From assembly GCA_900541315.1 (NCBI GenBank), contig UQJF01000008.1, positions 1 to 42,799 of the forward strand: DNA of 42,799 bases, given 5' to 3'. How positions within the stretch are numbered: position 1 is the first letter of the stretch; every line of letters starts with the position of its first letter. Positions 42,764 to 42,799 of the stretch are shown piece by piece. Below the pieces are notes generated by a model that saw only the letters and a list, made by a program, of their open reading frames with translations, did no database searches and had not been told where the DNA came from. This stretch comes from an uncultured Clostridium sp. GTDB lineage: Bacteria; Bacillota; Clostridia; Lachnospirales; Lachnospiraceae. The translations under genes and the position numbers were made by a program.

Positions 42764-42799
42764 CTGTCTCTTATACACATCTCCGAGCCCACGAGACGG
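42764..42799 (+). other. Illumina Nextera transposase adapter (sequencing artefact)
   Basis: CTGTCTCTTATACACATCT is the Nextera mosaic end, followed by CCGAGCCCACGAGAC, the read-2 side adapter, and two further bases of an index. This is not genomic DNA. The join to real sequence is uncertain by one or two bases. Confidence 0.98.

Overview
The window looks like one end of an assembly contig from an anaerobic gut-type Clostridia, most likely Lachnospiraceae. I infer this from the gene families (ECF vitamin transport, TRAP and FecCD-type transporters, a CitX-CitG fusion, a DUF378 protein, many LysR regulators), strong AGGAGG ribosome binding sites, short intergenic gaps and protein sequence style. 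The genus cannot be fixed from this sequence. The last 36 bases (42764-42799) are Illumina Nextera adapter, not genome.

Layout. 1-4640: tail of an unknown gene, a GNAT acetyltransferase, a Lon-like AAA ATPase without protease domain, an ECF transporter S component with a class V aminotransferase, and a small DUF378 membrane protein. 4641-10117: MATE exporter and AlkD-like protein, LysR regulator with a MetE-like methyltransferase, the remnant of an Rpn-type gene, and a 37-residue small ORF. 10118-13001: an orphan CitX-CitG fusion on the minus strand, divergent from a class I/II aminotransferase. 13002-16558: a TRAP transporter operon (dctP-dctQ-dctM) whose promoter lies between two LacI/CcpA-type operator sequences, with a GntR-type palindrome upstream. 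16559-23189: a complete F-type ATP synthase operon (atpBEFHAGDC) with its own promoter and terminator. 23190-25221: LysR and manA with abutting divergent promoters.

25222-31707 is the most interesting block. A cobalamin riboswitch precedes an exported lipoprotein cobaltochelatase of the CbiK family. It is followed by a lipoprotein with two copies of a beta-rich, NEAT-like repeat and a complete FecCD-type ABC importer (lipoprotein binding protein, permease, ATPase with an extra C-terminal domain). Together these suggest handling of a tetrapyrrole outside the membrane, by metal insertion or removal, followed by uptake. The function is inferred, not shown.

31708-34740: a secreted purple-acid-phosphatase-like enzyme, then a YibE/F membrane protein with a long hairpin in its leader. 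34746-42763: a LysR regulator divergent from a spermidine/putrescine-type ABC importer, an adenine-deaminase-family protein with altered motifs, and a second amidohydrolase cut off by the contig end. This looks like a purine or related-amine uptake and deamination locus.

Across the window lies a family of palindromic miniature mobile elements: three copies of exactly 163 bp (4665, 7000, 25347), one 56-bp short form (27047) and a right-end fragment (about 98). Most copies sit between matching 4-bp direct repeats, which shows they inserted by transposition. They create misleading ORFs on both strands and a false N-terminal extension on one LysR gene.
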